Below are positions 51,445 to 63,227 of a DNA stretch of 64,000 nt, piece after piece (position 1 is the first letter of the stretch; each line of letters begins with the position of its first letter). The notes under the pieces are model-generated. The model was given only the letters and a program-made list of their open reading frames with translations. It was not told the DNA's origin and did no database searches. The DNA lies in assembly GCA_026225945.1 (NCBI GenBank), contig JAMJFZ010004031.1, positions 7,700,001 to 7,764,000 on the forward strand, in the 5' to 3' direction. Both the position numbers and the translations under genes were made by a program. The stretch comes from Cricetomys ansorgei (lineage: Eukaryota; Chordata; Mammalia; Rodentia; Nesomyidae).

Positions 51445-51490
51445 GTGTGTGTGTGTGTGTGTGTGTATGAGAGAGAGAGAGGAGAGAGAT
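51445..51490. repeat. (TG)n(AG)n microsatellite
   Basis: TG run 51445-51466, then AG run to about 51490. Confidence 0.95.
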
Positions 51491-52245
51491 TTTAATTATG
51501 TAATGATTGTCATTAAATACTATATGCTGAGTTCCAGAGTGCTAAATGATTGTCAGGTCAGGGATGGTGGGCATCTGAGCCAAGTCAGATCCTAACTTTA
51601 TGCAAGGTGACTTATATTGAACCATTAATTTTTCACTGTTTCAATATTGGTAAGTTTAGGATTTCTTTAACAAGTTTACTTCTGTTTCCAACAGACAGTA
51701 CCTCCCTTTAGTACCTTATGACTTGTTGGACTTTTGTATGTATCCGTTGAAAGGTAGAATTAGGTGGACAGCTGTTTGGAGTGGTTGTGGGCAATGGAAG
51801 TGCTCGAGGAAGTTGGTAGAAAATAATGTAGTGAGTTCCTATGTGGCACAAATACTACAGAAGACATTAGATACAGTCCACAAACTAAAGAACCATCCAA
51901 AAATAATTGAAGGAACAAGGTATGATGAATGAATCAGGGTAGAAGTGGTTGTGAACTGAGATCTCTTATATCTTAATTTATGATTTGACTTATTTCACGT
52001 TTATTAAATTTCTAAGTGTATTAATACTACTCTGTCAGTATATAGATATATTCTAAATTTAGACAATTATATAAGTAGGGAAATTATGTACTTATATAAG
52101 TATGGAAAACAAAATCAAAATGAGTGCAGGGTTAAAACCTTAATGAATTACATCAATCCATGGGCCGTTAATTTGTTTCAGCTTATTTAAACTAATTGTC
52201 ATTTTCTACTTTTCTTTTTAACTGCTACTACCTTTAACCTTTTTA
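51491..52245. other. 3' flank, unique
   Basis: A short open frame (51723-51932) has no recognisable domain. Confidence 0.45.
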
Positions 52246-52420
52246 GGGCCTGAGAGATGGCTCAGCAAGTACAGGTGCCCGCTGCTGAGCCTGATTTCCA
52301 GGACCCTTGTGGTGGAAGGGGAGAACCAACTCCCTTAGGTGGTCTGCTGACTCTGCATGCTTGCCTGATGTGGCATGTGTGTGCCCACACACTTGCACAT
52401 ACGAAATCAATGTGTAAAAG
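52246..52420 (+). mobile_element. B2/B3-type SINE
   Basis: 'ggcctgagagatggctcagc' and 'gctgagcctgatttccagga'. A second, weaker tRNA-like fragment follows at about 52452-52590 ('gctgagaagatggcttgag'). Confidence 0.82.
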
Positions 52421-53171
52421 TAAAATGCTTTTAAAAGAATTACCGAAATCGAAGCTGAGAAGATGGCTTGAGAGTAAAGTGTTTTCTGCACAAGGACCTG
52501 TGTTTGTGTCTAGTACCGTCAGCATGGTTTCCTGGGCTGCCGCCCTATCATTGAGGGGTGGTGACAGGTAGGTTCAGGAACACGGTGGCCATCTCTCCCT
52601 TTTTCCTTTGGCATCAAAACTGATAAATGTTGGAAGTATTCTGAGAAGATTTAAACTTAGTATTCTTAAAAACCTCCCTCAGTCCAGAGTTCTGTGAAAA
52701 GAGGCCAAATTTTTAGTTACTCAAGACTTTTACCAGATCCCTGGCAATTGATTTAGGAAAACTTGGAGAAAATGTATTTTCATGGAAATAAATGTTTCTT
52801 AGTCTGCTTTGAAGGATGCTGTTCATTCTTGTAATGGCACTTGTTGGTCAGGCTTGTGCTCTAGGTACCGTCATACGCATTCCTCTAGGGTTCTCCCAAT
52901 GACCTCGAGGGAGAACAGTATCATATGGAGATTAAATTCACTTCCTAAAACTATTGTGTTTCTGCAGCCCCTGAGGGCTGCAAATCGGATTTAAAATGGT
53001 GTGTGCAGTTGTTCTCTTCACTACCTGTGAGACTCCTTTGGTAGCTGAAGGAATTAGGCTAAGGCCCTTTAGTTTCTCATGTTTGTGTGATAACTTCTAT
53101 ATGTGTCGTTTGTGCAGGAAACACATTTCTTATGTCTGTTTCTCAGTTCTTAATGAATACCGGAGATAGAC

Positions 53172-53321
53172 CATGTTTCTCAGTTATTGTCCACGGGTTC
53201 CCTGTGTAGCCCCAACTATCCTGGAACATGCTCCGTGGAACAGGATGGCCTTGAACTCAGAGATCTGCTTGCCTTTGCCTTTTGAGAGCTGGGATGAAAG
53301 GCATGGGCCACCACCACCTGA
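53172..53321 (-). mobile_element. B1 SINE, diverged
   Basis: 'ttccctgtgtagccccaact', 'ccttgaactcagagatctg' and 'ggccaccaccacctgac'. Confidence 0.85.
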
Positions 53322-53774
53322 CTTCTCCCTCTTGATCTCAAACCAAAGTAAACCAGCACTTGGCACATGATGTGCTACGTATATCATCAGAAAGATTCCT
53401 ATTACTAAGTGGTGGACTTGCTTTTGCCAATACCTGAGGTCCTTGTGCTGTTTCTTCCTGATCCTCCTATGAATGATGGAGTTGGGACTAGAAAGTGAGA
53501 ACTTGCCCAAAAAAACTAATTGAGGGCTAGGATATATTGTTTTTGTTCTCTTGGTGCCTGACATAGGAGAGCCTCAATAACATGAATGAGCTAAGGTGGA
53601 GATTGCCCAAGCACATGTGCTGTAGTGGGAGAGTGGAAAGCATGACCCTGGCTCAAAAGAGCTTGTTACTTGTGTTGGGTTTATGATTTGCAGGTAAGTT
53701 AATTTGGGTTTAACAATCCTTTCCTTGCTTCCTATGAGATATTTAATGATATATATTCAGAGTTATACTATATA

Positions 53775-53888
53775 TCTCTTGCTGGCCTTGAGCTTGCTGT
53801 GTAGACCACACTGGCTGTAAACTCACAGAGATCCACCTGCCTCTGCCTCCAGAGTGCTGTGATTAAGTCATGGCCCACCACACCTGAC
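53775..53888 (-). mobile_element. B1 SINE, partial
   Basis: 'tgtgtagaccacactggctg', 'ctcacagagatccacctgcc' and 'ccaccacacctgac'. Confidence 0.87.
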
Positions 53889-54563
53889 TTTGTATTGATT
53901 TTTACTTATCTATTTCTAACCCATTTGATCCTATGACTGATGGTAGCTTAAGACATTTCTTAAATTGCTGCTGCTTGACATCTGGGTCTAGTGGGGCCTA
54001 GATACACATACATACTCATATATAAGGATATTTCCTTTTTCAATATACAACCCAGTAGATAGATTTTAGAGTTGGGTACTTGCCTCAAAACAAAACAGAA
54101 CAAAAGAAATGGATCCTGTGCTTGTACAAATTAAGACATTCCAGTGAAACTGGCTACTCATGTCTTACTGTCTCTAGCAAGAATTCCAAAGGCTTTGCTT
54201 ACCCTCTAGGAGTTGATGCATTTGTTTTAAAGTTACAGTGGTTTGCTTTATAAAAACAATCTTACCAAAAATATATATATATATTCAGAATAAACTTTTA
54301 TTTTCAACTATGTTCATATAGCTAATGTGTATGGATTTTCAAATTAGAATGCTTTGGATCTTGTAATTGAAACTGAATGTAGACTGAAATAAAATCTATG
54401 GTCTTGAGATCTGTCTTGGTTGGATGTTGTGCGTAGAGTCTTGCTGTTCCTTTTTGGCATATTTTTCTTTTGGTTTTTGAAGACTTGAGTTCTTTTTCAT
54501 TATGAGACCTTTCTTCCCTTAAATATGGCAGTCTATAGTCCATCTTATTTCAAAACAACCATA

Positions 54564-54735
54564 GCCAGGCAGGATGGCTCAGTGCGCAAAGGCACTTGCT
54601 GCCACGGCTGACTACTTGTGTTCAATCCCCAGAACACACATGATGGAAGGAAAGAACTGACTCCACAAAGTTGTCCTCTGACCTCCACACACATAAATAA
54701 TGTATTTGCTCCCACGTCAAATAAATTATATAATA
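54564..54735 (+). mobile_element. tRNA-derived SINE (B2/B3 type)
   Basis: 'ggatggctcagtgcgcaaag', 'tgttcaatccccagaacac' and 'tgtcctctgacctccacac'. Confidence 0.85.
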
Positions 54736-54789
54736 ATGAACCATAGTCTACCGAAAGCAGGGGTGTTTTTTCTGCTGTTTTCCGTTTTC

Positions 54790-55300
54790 CATTCCTGCTG
54801 TTCCCTGGCCACTGAAGGAGAGAGTAACAGCTGTTCTAGTTCCAGTAGATTCTGATACAACTGATTTGTCCACCCAATAAACACTAGTTTTGAATCCAGG
54901 ATGTCACACGACTACTAAGTCATATGTCAACAGGGTTGTAGTGTGTTTGTGGAGTTGGAGGATGAGTATGAGAACTGATGGCTTGTCTTCTGATCAAGAA
55001 GCTGAGTTTCAGGCTGCTGTATTCCAGATTAGTGAGAGGTATGGCAGCTGACACTTCGTTCTCAGCAGTGCCTTCCACAGGCACACAAACGGTTTGGACT
55101 ACGGGTTTTTATTATATCTGAAGAGTGATTTATGGCCGTAGTTTTGCATTATTGTCCACTAGGTACTGCCCTCTGTCAGAGGGCCTGTGCTATTTAATTT
55201 TTTAGATCTTTATGTCTTCATTAGTATAGCAATTTTTGCTTGTGATCATTGTACTAGACCTCATTGATAAGCTAAGACACTGCGAGATTCATAGTGCTGA
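54790..55300. promoter_or_regulatory. Candidate regulatory block in 3' flank
   Basis: Single-copy sequence with CCAATAAA (54874-54881), TTTTTATTA (55106-55114) and TTTATGGCC (55129-55137), all compatible with posterior HOX/CDX sites. Confidence 0.28.
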
Positions 55301-55831
55301 CATCTAACCCTGCCACTGCCTTCTTGACCTTTCTGCTTCCGAAACATGGCTTCATTTTTTTTTTTTTTTTTGAAAACCAAGGTAAAACTCCATCTATTTT
55401 TCACACATATTGTGGGCAGTTTAAAGGTTGGTCAGAATCAAATATTGTGCTTTCAAATTTGATAATGTATGAGCGCAGGAGGTTGACCTTTGCTACATAG
55501 TCATATATCAACATGACATGAACAGTAGATGCAGCAGTTACCTTTAGTATACTGGAATGGTGTTTTAGTTTCATCTTCCATGCAATTATTGCAAGAAAAA
55601 TTTAAAATGCATTTATGTTCCAGTTATGAAATATGTAAAGTTTAGTATTTTTGGAAATAATTGTAATTTATACATTTATTTCCAACACAAGCTTGGTCTC
55701 CGTAAGATCAAACTGTTCACTAATAAAGATTGTTAATTATTGATAATAGGCATGTAATGCCTATAATGAATGTAAAACTTTTGTGTTTTAGGAATAAGTT
55801 TTAAGACACAGCTCAAAAAAGTTTTGCCGGC

Positions 55832-55862
55832 AAAAAAAAAAAAAATATATATATATATATAT

Positions 55863-55900
<38 letters not shown>
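55832..55900. repeat. A run, (TA)n and (CA)n compound microsatellite
   Basis: A14, then TA repeats, then about 16 CA units. Confidence 0.95.
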
Positions 55901-55902
<2 letters not shown>

Positions 55903-56379
55903 GCCAGTGATCAACTAAAAGAATATTTAGTGATAATAAAGACCCTTTTGTGGTAACAACACTGCATATAGTTTCTGCCATCTCTGGGATTTTTGTTCTA
56001 GTGTGTTCATTTAGTCATTTATTGTCTTTTTAATGAACGCTATCTATGAGTCAAGCATGGGAGATACAAATGAGACTGGGACCTTCTCAGGAGTTCATAT
56101 TGGCTGCATTTTGTCTAATTGCCTGGTTCAATCATAAGAAGCTCTGAGATGAAAACACAGTAACTTCACTTAACTAAATGCCAAATGAATTGTGCATTGG
56201 GTTTAAAGTAAGGAGACAAATTCTGCATTTTGGTTTTACACTGTACGGCAGAAAAACATAAGAAAGTTCTATGACTTCTCAGAGGGATCTTTTATTGAAT
56301 AGAAAAAAATCTAGTGTAGAGAGACACTATAAAAAAATGAGCCTCCTTCCGACTCTCACATCATCAGACCTGAAAGCAT

Positions 56380-57010
56380 GGCTAGTTCTTTAGTTCCCAT
56401 CTTGCCTTCATTGCTCTGTGACTCAGTTTGCCGCTTTACTAGTTCTCTTTAAATCCTTCTTTTTTTATGGTATAGAAGCTGTTAGCATGGATTCAAGGAG
56501 TCCAGAGGCCTCTGGAAATGATTTCGTACAGTTTTGTATGTGTGCACAGATTGCTCTTGGAAGAGAACGCAGATCACAATTTCCCGAGAGGACTAGGAGT
56601 CAAAGGAGGGAGGTGGTTGTGCCATTGAGAGAGCTAACTACCAAACAGCTATTCAGCATTATAGTAGTGTTTAGACTGATATGAAAACTGAATCTTCAAG
56701 CATTAGAGAATTCTTCAAACTATCCCCATGGACAGAAGCCGCTCTGCTGAGTACAAAATGTACTAAGTGGTTAGCTTAATGTAAAAGCGTATTCATTGTG
56801 CGTTTGAACTCACGATGACGTGGTCACTTTTGTATGGGAAAATGGCCTGGAATATGTCGTATTTTACGTTTGGAAGATAAGATGGAGCGTCGTAAGGAAT
56901 CAGTCCATTTGATATTATAAAAATTGTATTTCTGCTCATTCCTCTCCACTTTAATTCTTTAGTTGTTCCCAGTACTTCCTCTACTAGGAAGCTCCTGCTT
57001 CTGCAATGAA
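56380..57010. promoter_or_regulatory. Candidate regulatory block in 3' flank
   Basis: Single-copy sequence, richer in CpG than its surroundings. It has a CRE-like TGACGTGG (56816-56823), TTTTACG (56862-56868) and TCGTAA (56890-56895), the last two resembling HOX13 sites. A short open frame at 56418-56684 has no recognisable family. Confidence 0.33.
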
Positions 57011-57064
57011 GTCATAAAATTAATTTTTCTCACTCATGCCTATTTTTCTGTCTTGTTTTTGTCC

Positions 57065-57142
57065 TTTCAGTACTGGAGATTCAACCTAGGCCCCAGTGGA
57101 GGTAAGTACTCTACCACTGGACTTTATCCCCAGCACTGAAAG
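57065..57142 (-). mobile_element. ID-type fragment
   Basis: 'gtactggagattcaacctag' and 'taagtactctaccactgga'. Confidence 0.7.
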
Positions 57143-58557
57143 TTTCTGCAAAGCTATTGTATAGCTCTCTACCTTTGTAGCACATTGTTTTCTCTCCCAT
57201 GGGTTTCTCTTCCGTTCTAGTTTTTAGTCCTTTCAGATTGTATGCTTTATAAATTATATAAAACAGCTATGTACCTAGCTATATTCAAGCTGGATCTGAA
57301 CAGGATACTCCACATGTAGGACCAGATTTTTCTTCTTGTAGCTATTTTTACATGAACTGCTGTTACCACACGCCAGAATCAATCACTGTCCACTTGATAT
57401 CATGAGAGGCCTTGTAGACATCTGCCACCAGGAAGAGACTGCAACCCTTTAGCTTACTTTTCACAGACATGGAGCAGCTGCCAATGGTAATGAGTTTTCC
57501 CGTCCCACATAGGCAACTGAGCCAATTTATCCTCAATTTCTTCTGCATTTATTTTATTTTTTTAGTATGAATTATTTACTATAGTGACAAGATAAGTAAT
57601 CAGAATGTTCAGAGAGGAAGGGGAAGAGTAATTTCTTTAAAATACTTTTTAAATTTTAAAACAATGGTGTGAGAAATACTCATTTAATATTAATAGAAAA
57701 GTGGATACAAAGTTACACAGTGCATATGGTCTGATCTTATGAGAATTCAGATGTGTGTCTGTGTGTATGTGTAACGTTGCATATACATATAAAGAAATTG
57801 AAAGAAATGCAACACTATTTTGACTTATTCTATTTCAACTGTAGGATATACATTATTTTTTCTCCTTATTTTTCTAAACTTACTATCCAAATTCACTACT
57901 TATTCTTAATTTTTTACTATCTACATCTACCATTTTAAAATAAATTTAAATTCTAGAACAATGACATATAGCAAATCACCACTACAGAAAGTTCACCAGA
58001 TCTCAGTTAATACTCTTAGTTTCAAATTCAGACCATTTTTATATGTCTAAGTCTTTTGGGAAAGAGTTGGCTTACATTCAGCTTTAAAAGTGGGAATCAG
58101 TTTGGGAAGAAAAAGAGTTTATGTGAGTGATATAATCTAAAGACCTCTAATACCTAGAAGATGGAAGGAGGATGAATGCTTTATGAATGACACAGGATTA
58201 AGAATTAGGAAGGAACCAGAGCTCAGATTGCTTCCAGCAGCTCTAAGCACTCTCAATTTGTCTGACTATGAAGGTCTTTCTCCCCACATTTGTGTAATTC
58301 CTCTGCCTTCCTCTATGTGCACTTATATAGACAGGTGCAGCTCATTAATTCTAAGAGAAATGAATCAAAGCTTTGTCTCCTAATAAGTACTTATTTTATT
58401 ACATTTAATATGGTACCATAATCTTTGATCCCTTAAAATAGTTCTTCGGACATTCTCACAACTGAGTTCCTATGGAGACTGTTTCTGAAGTATGTTCAAA
58501 TAATTTCCTAACGCTGACTTTGGATAAATTTTTTGAAATGATTATGCTACAGTATGT

Positions 58558-59495
58558 TGTAGATGTAAATGTAGATTCAGGTTAAAAGACTATTTTTGGC
58601 TAATTCAATCCCTGGTCCTACTGCTGGAGCCCTGGAGCTTTTCAGCCTCTGGGCAATCTAAAATGTTTTAGCCTAGAACTGAACGGCTGCAGCCTTCTTA
58701 CAATCTAGAACCTTTAGACCTCTGAGACTTACTGCTGACTGAGCCACTCAAACGCCTTCTGAACTCACAGCTGTTCTGATTACCTCACTTCTGCCTCAAG
58801 CTCTTCTCCAAGCTGCTGGTTCAAACTGACCTTCTGAGCCAGGTGACTTTCTGATTGGACTCTTCTGAATCTGGCTGACTCCCACAACTTCTCTGACTGA
58901 ACTGCTCTTCTTGGCTTCAAACTGACTCACTCTTCCCATCTGAGACTGACTTCTGCTGAACGGTCTCTGTGTCTCTGCCTCAGACTCCTCAGACTGTCTC
59001 AAACTACTTCAAACTTCCCTGCTTGCTTTATACTGCTTCTATGTCTTATCCTCTGTGTCTTATCCTTCATGTGTTATCTTCCTCTCAGCTGAAAGTCTGC
59101 TTTTCTATGGTGAGAATTGGGCATGTCCTCACGCTGACTCACTCTGCTAATGCTTCCTATGATATGTCACTTTGCCTGCTCTTCATTCTCATCTCAGATG
59201 TCACTTCTTTGCCTGACACTGACTCCTTCTGAGCTCTGCTTCCTATTTCCCAAGTGTTGGGATTAAAGGCATGCACCATCACTGTTTTCTGAATACTAGG
59301 ATTAAAGGTATGTACTAACATTCTTTCTACATTCCATATGGACCACACAGTACATGATCCTTTCATATAAACCCTTGGATCTGATTCCTTCATATAGACT
59401 GTTAGATTTGATCCTTTCCTAGCTATCACACAGGTCTTTCAATGTGATCCTTTCCCAGAACAGTCATGTTGCTAGATTAAATGATTAAAATTCTT
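58558..59495 (+). mobile_element. CTGA-rich element of unknown family, flanked by 11-bp direct repeats
   Basis: About 940 bp; its core (58610-59240) is pyrimidine-rich and dense in 'ctgact/ctgaac' words. Its 3' part has two B1-like tails ('gggattaaaggcatgcacca' at about 59258 and 'aggattaaaggtatgtact' at about 59297). The 11-mer ctacagtatgt flanks it at 58547-58557 and 59496-59506. Not recognised as a named family. Confidence 0.45.
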
Positions 59496-59506
59496 CTACA
59501 GTATGT

Positions 59507-60477
59507 AGTAATGCATGCTAGTGTAGTTTGATCTAGAATTTTCATGCAACAAAGAACAATTACTGCAAAATATGATACAAACCTCACAAATTGAGAATTT
59601 ATGACAATTTAATAGGTTTGAAAATCAATTTCATTATTTAGGAGATACAGATAGACTTATGGTGTAAGCAAAATTTTGTAGGATTATTACTTAAGAGTTA
59701 CATGTTTTAACATGTATATATATGTATGATTATATGTATATATGTGTATATATATGATTGGAGGTACTTTGATGTGTTAGTTTCCTATGGGATAGAACTG
59801 TAATTGATTGAGTACTTAATATTTACACAGCCTGTTGTAAAACCTTTTTATATTAACACAACTATTTGATCCTTAGAAGGATTCTCTGGAATAGGTAATT
59901 TTTATTTCCATCTTGTGGATAAGGAAACTAATGTTAAAATTGTTAACTAACTCATGTAAAGTCACTCAGTAAGTGGCAGAGTCAAGATTTGAACTTAAGT
60001 ATCCATTCCATTGTGTAAGTATTTCATGTATTCTCCACTCTTGATCATTTGGTAAGGCTGGATTTTTACTAACATTTTCCTTTACCTTAAGTACTTAAAA
60101 ATAATTAAAATACTTAAAGTACTTAAAAATAGTTTGTAACAATGTGTTATTCAGTATTTGAAGAAGTAAAGAATATACTGAAGAGTATTGTTTATCAGGT
60201 TTTCTGAAACTCTGTTGGAGATATTAAGAAATTGCAAAAGAATATTCTACTGCCTACTGTCTTCTCTACTTAGTGGTAGGGAGTACTATATTCTTTCTGC
60301 TTGCACCATTCACTGTAATTCTTCTAGGCTACCACAGAATGGAATTAGTTTGCAACAACACAAAAGATGATTGAAGTTGTTCTGTGCATAAATACATAAA
60401 TTTCTATTCTTGATATTGAATAGATTTCTAAAACATTTACATTCTTTGATTCTGTGTCATTTAATAAATTGTCTTTC
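59507..60477. other. 3' flank, unique AT-rich DNA
   Basis: A TA-rich patch at 59710-59756; possible weak MIR-like words at 59930-59995 ('gtcactcagtaagtggcaga'). No gene. Confidence 0.4.
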
Positions 60478-60660
60478 AGCTAAGCATGATGTTGTATGCC
60501 TCTAATCCCAGGACTCAGAAGGCTGGGGTGGATGGACTACAAGTTCCAGGCCAGACTGGATTACAGGACAGTTCCAACTTGACAGCATAGTAGGAAACTG
60601 TCTGAAAAAAACCAACCAACCAACCAACCAGCCACCAATTAACCAACCAACCAACCCCAC
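60478..60660 (+). mobile_element. B1-like SINE with (CCAA)n tail
   Basis: 'cctctaatcccaggactcag' and 'ttccaggccagactggatta', then a CCAA-rich tail at 60610-60655. Confidence 0.8.
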
Positions 60661-61845
60661 AACACCTCTCCAATAAGATACCCCTGAAAGCATCAAGAGA
60701 ATTATGCATTTACTGTCTCATCAGAATGTTTGTTGTGAAGTCCATATTTTTAGTTGATTTATTAAAAAAAAAATTCAGACTTTTGCACTGACTGGATGTT
60801 CTCTAGGGAACCAATGTTCCTTAGATACCTTCAACTTTCTGTTTAGCACACAGTGTTTAACAAACAGTAGTTCTCCAAGGTTGAAATGATTGTTTTCTTT
60901 TAGTAAGGCACTGTGCCCCAGTATCAATAGTCACCTTCATTGAAATATAAAGTTTTTCATCAGAGTGATAAAAATCTAAGTTTCAGATTTTCTTGTGCCT
61001 CCAGGTCTATGCTTTGGTAAGGTAGAAGCTAGGGAGGAAAGGCTGCCACCCATAGCTCCCAACTCCAGGGCTTTACCTAGAGGTACAGGTGTTGACCAGT
61101 TGCCTTTCTTCTTTAGTCTGTGGATCTATAAAGCCCATGTGCCTGGCCCCTCTCACCTTACTCGTCATGAGTCATCCTTCTGTTACTAGACTGTGCTCAC
61201 CCAGCACTTTCATCTCCAGTTCTTTGCATGTTCTGTTGAATTGGGGGTGAGGATCAAGTTTTCCCTTAGTTCTTTATGAACTTACATGTGTTATTCATAA
61301 TTCCTATTTCTATGTAATTCCTGTACTGTGCTAGTTGCAAAGAGTAGACTTCCTACAAATATATATTGTAGCAGATTATTGCCAGATGTTTGATAGATGG
61401 GTAAGTGTGAGACTCTGGCCCTGCCAAGAACTTCCTCAAAGTGATGAGATGTTGATTGTCCTCATCCAGCCACCTCTGCTGACACTCCCATGAGCAGTCC
61501 CTGGACCTGATCATCAGTCTTTGCAGGGAATGGCATCCTTTCCAGAAGTCCAGGAGATTCTTGTTTTTTAAACTGATTTTAATCTTTGTGTTGTGTTTCA
61601 CAGAGTACCCAGATTCCACACAGGTTATTTCTCAAACATTTGACTCAATTTTTTTTTTTTTCTGAGAGCATTGTTTCTTTAATAGTTTAAGAATAGCATG
61701 AGAATTGTAATGTAAAATAAAGCTAAAAAGAATACTGATTGAAAGCAAAAACTACAAACGCTTAAAAACATCTAGTAAACCTAGACTGAGAACTCCCTTG
61801 TATTTTGTCTCAATGGTTTATACTATTAAAAAAGATACAACACAA
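60661..61845. other. 3' flank, unidentified
   Basis: A minus-strand open frame at 61353-61619 could be an eroded transposase or gene fragment; I could not match it. A T run lies at 61651-61663. Confidence 0.35.
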
Positions 61846-61918
61846 GATACAGTTCAGTATAAGGAGCTCTTGCCAGTGTGTTTGAGGCACGGGATTCCAT
61901 CCTAAGCACCACAAAAAT
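61846..61918 (+). mobile_element. ID-type fragment
   Basis: 'acagttcagtataaggagct' and 'gggattccatcctaagcacc'. Confidence 0.65.
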
Positions 61919-62055
61919 GAGTGAACAAAAATAAAATTGGTACCTTAACTTTTTACTTTTATAACCATTATGATTCCTTTCAGATCTCAGTTCTTGATTG
62001 TTGATTCATAAATGCTTCATTTAAAGGTGTTTATTGATCTTATTTAAAAGTTTGC

Positions 62056-62275
62056 AGAGCCCAAGAGACGGCTCAGTTGTTACTAGCACTTGATTCTCCT
62101 GCAGAAAACGCAGATTCATTCCCAGCTCCCACAGGGCAGCTCACAGTCACCTGGTAATTCCTGTGCCAGGGGATCCATCACTCTCTTTTGGGTTCTTGGG
62201 GCAGCAGGCATTCATATGGTGCACAGGCGTATATACCTGCAGCCTCATACACACAAAATTATGAAAATGAGTGTC
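62056..62275 (+). mobile_element. B2/B3-type SINE
   Basis: 'gcccaagagacggctcagtt', 'cattcccagctcccacaggg' and 'cctgcagcctcatacacac'. Confidence 0.8.
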
Positions 62276-63227
62276 TTAAATACATATCTATTCGTTGTAA
62301 CAACAGTCACACTTCTTAATACACAAGTGTGTCAGTGTATTTAATTATGTGATAGGTTAACTTGTAATCGTTTTCTTTTTTTTTTTTAGTTTTGAGGCTT
62401 TGCCTGCCATGATGATTAACTCAATTTTTAATGTAGTATGCAGCAAATATGCACTTTATAATAAAATTTAACACCCAGAAGCCACTAATTTCTGTCCTTA
62501 TTGACGAATTATGGTTTATAACACATAAATGTGATGAATTAGAATTTGTAATATAAATGTTTTTTGCAAGATCGATGTTGGCCGACTTCAGCTGTGGGCT
62601 CAGGTTTCCTTTCAGACACCGGTCCCTCTCATATCTCATCTGGGTTTTCCTAGGCACTTACCTGCTCTCCTGTCACTGCCCTTCGTATTTACAGTGGAAG
62701 CTTGTCATCACAACCGCTTACAAGTCCTACACCGCTCACCGTATGCCTGCGTGGTGGTCCTCTTCCTGCTATCTCTTTTCTCTACGTCAGTCTTATTTCA
62801 GATACTCGGATGGCAACTTGCTGTCTCTGACCTGGCCTTATGTTCTCTAAAATATCCTTTTATTCCCCTTTCTTGCTTTCTTTTATTCCACTGGCATTTC
62901 CCTATTATCACCAGCATTTAGTGGCAATATTACCCTTATCTAACATACTGTATTTTTTCTTACTATATCATGTTCTCACCCAATAGAAAAAATACTTGTT
63001 GCCAGAAATACCAAGTTTTGTTCTCTGCTGTATTTACAATACCTGTAAGATGGTAGTTGTCAATAAATATTTGACTTTTCTATGTACACTCTAAATACCT
63101 GTCCATTAGCTATTTGCTAATGGGTCTTCTGTAGGGGAGAAGAACAAGGTGGTTTATGAAGAGGATATTCTCCTAATTACTCCTTTCCTGGGAATTTTAA
63201 CCAAAGATTTCGCTTAAGAGAGTTGCT

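Noticed and set aside
56418..56684. An 88-codon open frame in the candidate regulatory block
   Set aside because: No family resemblance, and its start lies in a T-rich stretch; treated as non-coding.
61353..61619. Minus-strand open frame as a transposase remnant
   Set aside because: A few words recall pogo/Tigger transposase, but the alignment fails after a handful of residues; left unidentified.
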